The notes under the pieces: model-generated
Databases searched by the model: none
Told to the model about the DNA's origin: nothing
Seen by the model: only the letters and a program-made list of their open reading frames with translations
Shown: positions 61,390-64,000 of the stretch, piece after piece
Position numbering within the stretch: position 1 is the stretch's first letter
How the letters are laid out: every line of letters starts with the position of its first letter
NCBI GenBank assembly: GCA_947591155.1
Contig: CANQDA010000005.1
Location: 1 to 64,000 of the forward strand
Source: an uncultured Lachnospiraceae bacterium
GTDB lineage: Bacteria; Bacillota; Clostridia; Lachnospirales; Lachnospiraceae
Direction of reading: 5' to 3'
DNA: 64,000 nucleotides
Position numbers and translations under genes: made by a program

Positions 61390-63690
61390 TCACTTGCCAA
61401 CTCGATTGTAATTGATCAGGCAGCCGTCCAGGATGATCTGTCGCTCGTCGTCCGTCATCTCACCGAGCCGCAGCGTGAACGGCTTGAGTGCCCCGTCCTT
61501 CACAACGTAGGCCGTCACCTCGGTCGCCTTGTTCTGCACTGCTGTGCGGATACCTGGGAGGAAAAGATAATCCTTGTTTTTAAACGGAAGCTCGCCCTCG
61601 TCGATCAAAAACGGCAGCATACCCCAGTTGATGAGGTTCGAGCGGTAGCGCTTCGTCGCGTAGCTGTGCGCGATGTTCGCCCAGCCACCGAGCACCTTCT
61701 GGCAGGACGCCGCCTGCTCTCTGGCGGAGCCGTCGCCCGGCTTCACTGCGAAGATCGTGCTGCCAACGCCGGTATTCTTCCCGCATATATCCTTGAATTC
61801 CGGCACAGCCTTAACCGTGTGCATCGCGGTCCGCAGCTCCGGCAACGCCTCGCCCATACACTCGCCGGCCTCGCGCGCTTTCTCCGCCTTCTGCACTTCC
61901 TTCGCCAGCCCCACGTACGCCGGATCTTTCCGCGAAAGCGTGAACTCCGCCAGTCCAAGTGGGTTTGAGCGGTAGGAAGAGGTCTCGCCGGACGGGATCA
62001 GCTCGTCCGTCGTCGTCACCGGGTCGTGAATCTCGGAGACGACCTTCAGCATCAGATTCTCCGTCAACTCGACCATCGGCGGCCAGTCCTTGATGTTCGG
62101 ACCGAACTTGATCTCAACGGACGGATCCGCCACGCCCTTGCTGTCGAAGACACGGTTCGCGTAGATGCTGCTGTCAAAGAAATATTTGGGTTTTCCATAA
62201 TTCACATCGATATCTGTCGCCGCGGTCAGGTAGCCCTTGTTCGCCGCGGTCGCCGCGATGGAGCGCGCGTCCATCAGAGCCACAGACGCGATCTGTCCGC
62301 TCTGCAGCTTCGAGCCCTCCCTGTTCGGGAAGTTCCGCGTCGAGTGGCGGATGCTGAACGCGTTGTTCGCCGGCGTGTCGCCCGCTCCGAAGCACGGCCC
62401 GCAGAACGCGGTCTTCACGATCGCTCCGCTCTGGATAAGATCAGCCAGTCTGCCGTTCTTCGCCAGTTCCATGTAGATCGGCGTGCTCGCCGGGTAGACG
62501 CTCAGCGTGAACTCGTCGGAGCCGATGAATTTTCCTTTCAGAATATCGGCCGCGTCGCAGATGTTCTCGAATCCGCCGCCCGCGCAGCCCGCGATGATCC
62601 CCTGATCCACGTACAGCTTTCCGTCGCGCACCTTGTTCTTCAGCGTGAAGTCCACCGCGCCGTCGAGGCTCACCTTCGCGCGCTGCTCCACGTCGTCCAG
62701 AATGTCCATGAGGTTCGCATTCAGTTCCTCGATCGTATAGGTGTTGCTCGGATGGAACGGCATCGCGATCATCGGGCGGATCTCGCTTAGGTCTACGCAT
62801 ACCATGCCGTCGTAGTACGCCACCGCGCCCGGATTCAGTTCCTTGTAGTCTCCGCTTCTGCCGTGGATCTCATAGAATTCTTTGATCTTGTCGTCGGTCG
62901 TCCAGATCGAGGACAGGCAGGTCGTCTCGGTCGTCATGACGTCAACGCCGATGCGGAAGTCCGCGCTTAAGTTCTCCACGCCCGGTCCGACAAACTCCAT
63001 CACCTTGTTGTTCACATAGCCGTTGCCGAAGACCGCGCCGATGATCGCCAGCGCCACGTCCTGCGGACCAACGCCCGGCATCGGTTTCCCCGTCAGATAG
63101 ATTCCGATCACGCCGGGCATGTTGATGTCGTAGGTCTGTCCGAGCAGCTGCTTGACGAGCTCCGGGCCGCCCTCGCCCATCGCCATCGTGCCGAGCGCGC
63201 CGTAGCGCGTGTGCGAATCCGAGCCGAGGATCATGGCGCCGCCGCACGCGAGCATCTCGCGCGCAAACTGGTGAATGACCGCCTGATGCGGCGGGACATA
63301 GACGCCGCCGTACTTTTTCGCACAGCTTAGGCCGAACATGTGGTCGTCTTCGTTGATCGTACCGCCGACCGCACAGAGGGAATTGTGGCAGTTCGTCAGC
63401 ACATAGGGTACCGGAAACTTCTCCAGTCCCGACGCGCGCGCCGTCTGGATAATCCCGACGAAGGTGATGTCGTGCGAGGTCAGCTTATCGAACTTGATGC
63501 GCAGCTTCTCCATATTTTCGGACGTATTGTGCGCCTCGAGAATCGAGTACGCGATCGTCTGCCGCGCGGCCTCCTCCTTCGAGGGAGCCTGCCCGAGCTT
63601 CTGCTCAAGCGCCGCGCCCGCCTGAGGCCCGTCCTCAATGAGCTCCGTGCCATTTACCAGATATACGCCGTTATCATATAGCTTGATCAT
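61390..63690 (-). CDS. Aconitase-family hydratase (YbhJ-like)
   Basis: 766 aa. 4Fe-4S aconitase fold: [12 protein letters not shown] and [20 protein letters not shown] in the N-terminal part, cluster Cys in [10 protein letters not shown] and [34 protein letters not shown], and a C-terminal swivel domain with [20 protein letters not shown]. The whole is closer to the YbhJ-type hydratases than to AcnA, AcnB or the LeuCD pair. It may serve as aconitase or hydrate another acid; neighbours give no clue. Ribosome site CAGGAGGAAA. Confidence 0.85.
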   Translation of the reverse strand: MIKLYDNGVYLVNGTELIEDGPQAGAALEQKLGQAPSKEEAARQTIAYSILEAHNTSENMEKLRIKFDKLTSHDITFVGIIQTARASGLEKFPVPYVLTNCHNSLCAVGGTINEDDHMFGLSCAKKYGGVYVPPHQAVIHQFAREMLACGGAMILGSDSHTRYGALGTMAMGEGGPELVKQLLGQTYDINMPGVIGIYLTGKPMPGVGPQDVALAIIGAVFGNGYVNNKVMEFVGPGVENLSADFRIGVDVMTTETTCLSSIWTTDDKIKEFYEIHGRSGDYKELNPGAVAYYDGMVCVDLSEIRPMIAMPFHPSNTYTIEELNANLMDILDDVEQRAKVSLDGAVDFTLKNKVRDGKLYVDQGIIAGCAGGGFENICDAADILKGKFIGSDEFTLSVYPASTPIYMELAKNGRLADLIQSGAIVKTAFCGPCFGAGDTPANNAFSIRHSTRNFPNREGSKLQSGQIASVALMDARSIAATAANKGYLTAATDIDVNYGKPKYFFDSSIYANRVFDSKGVADPSVEIKFGPNIKDWPPMVELTENLMLKVVSEIHDPVTTTDELIPSGETSSYRSNPLGLAEFTLSRKDPAYVGLAKEVQKAEKAREAGECMGEALPELRTAMHTVKAVPEFKDICGKNTGVGSTIFAVKPGDGSAREQAASCQKVLGGWANIAHSYATKRYRSNLINWGMLPFLIDEGELPFKNKDYLFLPGIRTAVQNKATEVTAYVVKDGALKPFTLRLGEMTDDERQIILDGCLINYNRVGK

Positions 63691-63720
63691 TCTATTTCCT
63701 CCTGAGAAAACTAAATTCTT

Positions 63721-63769
63721 TTCCTGCTTAGTGAATTAAAACGGATGTCCGATGTTCACTAAACAGGAA
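63721..63769 (-). promoter_or_regulatory. 15-bp inverted repeat in the leader of the hydratase gene
   Basis: TTCCTGCTTAGTGAA (63721-63735) pairs with TTCACTAAACAGGAA (63755-63769) at 14 of 15 positions plus one possible G-U, with a 19-nt loop that contains CGGATGTCCG. It lies just upstream of the ribosome site. Candidate operator or RNA control hairpin; I cannot find a confident promoter beside it. Confidence 0.45.
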
Positions 63770-63774
63770 GACTG

Positions 63775-63812
63775 CCGCAAGTCCTCACCTTCCGGTATCA
63801 GCCTTGCGGCAA
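63775..63812 (-). terminator. Likely terminator after murA
   Basis: TGCCGCAAG (63775-63783) and CTTGCGGCA (about 63803-63811) form a 9-bp stem around a 19-nt loop just after the stop codon at 63818. The following T-tract is weak (GTCTTCCTGTTT). Confidence 0.5.
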
Positions 63813-63817
63813 TCCCT

Positions 63818-64000
63818 TTACCCGACCCGAAGCCGAAATTTTCTTGCTTCCTTGTCGTCGCGGATCAGCTCGATCTCCGCTCCGAGGCTGCGCAGCTTTT
63901 CATCGAACTGTTCATATCCTCGCTGGATATAGACGATATCGTCAATCGTCGTGATGCCCTCCGCCGCGAGCGCCGCGATCACAAGCGCCGCTCCCGCCCT
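63818..64000 (-). CDS. murA: UDP-N-acetylglucosamine 1-carboxyvinyltransferase, C-terminal 60 residues
   Basis: Partial; the rest lies beyond the right edge. [20 protein letters not shown], then [20 protein letters not shown] and AEIELI are the unmistakable C-terminal end of MurA, which commits UDP-GlcNAc to peptidoglycan synthesis. The final 18 or so residues ([14 protein letters not shown]) are a basic extension. Whether it is the main MurA or a second copy, as many Firmicutes have, cannot be told. Confidence 0.88.
   Translation of the reverse strand, partial: RAGAALVIAALAAEGITTIDDIVYIQRGYEQFDEKLRSLGAEIELIRDDKEARKFRLRVG

Overview
The window looks like chromosome from a spore-forming, Gram-positive member of the Clostridia, most like Lachnospiraceae. 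It carries spore genes (spmA, yyaC-like), a tryptophan T-box, sigma-A promoters with 17-bp spacers, a CIRCE element, intrinsic terminators with U-tracts, strong AGGAGG ribosome sites, Big_2-domain surface proteins and a TagGH-type exporter. By eye most coding DNA is GC-rich. AT-rich islands sit around the XRE regulator (7.4-8.3 kb), the second toxin-antitoxin pair (29.1-29.8 kb) and 51.3-52.1 kb. The species cannot be named from this.

Layout. 0-1.8 kb: a stable-RNA-type promoter firing off the left edge, a DegV fatty-acid-binding protein and a broken Rpn-family fragment. 1.8-13.8 kb: two giant tandem paralogous secreted proteins (1858 and 1776 aa) with carboxypeptidase-regulatory-like, BspA-type leucine-rich and Big_2 domains. 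They flank a small XRE regulator, and each is read from a promoter whose -35/-10 spacer contains nine consecutive G. 13.9-15.6 kb: a DUF4143 ATPase between two copies of a terminator-promoter module. 15.6-19 kb: a tryptophan-type ABC transporter (ATPase, permease, binding protein) under a T-box with a TGG specifier. 19-24.3 kb: a ParE/Phd toxin-antitoxin pair, CvpA-like and DUF5711 membrane proteins, a LysM protein and a YyaC-like spore protein. 24.3-28.2 kb: housekeeping genes pfk, dnaX, ybaB and recR. 28.4-29.8 kb: CIRCE-controlled Hsp20 and a second toxin-antitoxin pair. 29.8-33.5 kb: MoxR / DUF58 / DUF4129-like operon. 33.5-37.1 kb: a subtilisin-like protease with three Big_2 repeats, and an orphan spmA.

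37.1-46.9 kb is one minus-strand surface-glycan operon: TagG-like permease, a fused TagH-like ATPase plus UDP-galactopyranose mutase, a TagB-like polyol-phosphate transferase, a TarI/IspD-like cytidylyltransferase, SDR epimerase-like proteins (one fused to LicD) and a polyprenyl-phosphate glycosyltransferase. 47-51.3 kb: an acyltransferase, a cytidylate-kinase-like protein and a TPR-AAA protein. 51.3-52.1 kb: an AT-rich gap with a promoter-to-terminator unit on the minus strand and a 26-codon ORF. 52.1-61.3 kb: a second, large polyol-phosphate transferase, then cysD, a cysN-cysC fusion and three tandem sulfotransferases. 61.4-63.7 kb: an aconitase-family hydratase. The right edge holds the 3' end of murA.

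The most interesting reading (inference) is that the 37-61 kb region builds and exports a surface polymer that may contain galactofuranose and polyol phosphate and be sulfated. CysD/CysNC would supply PAPS to three dedicated sulfotransferases; no PAPS reductase or sulfite reductase gene lies beside them. The second notable system is the pair of giant surface proteins with a likely phase-variable promoter architecture.
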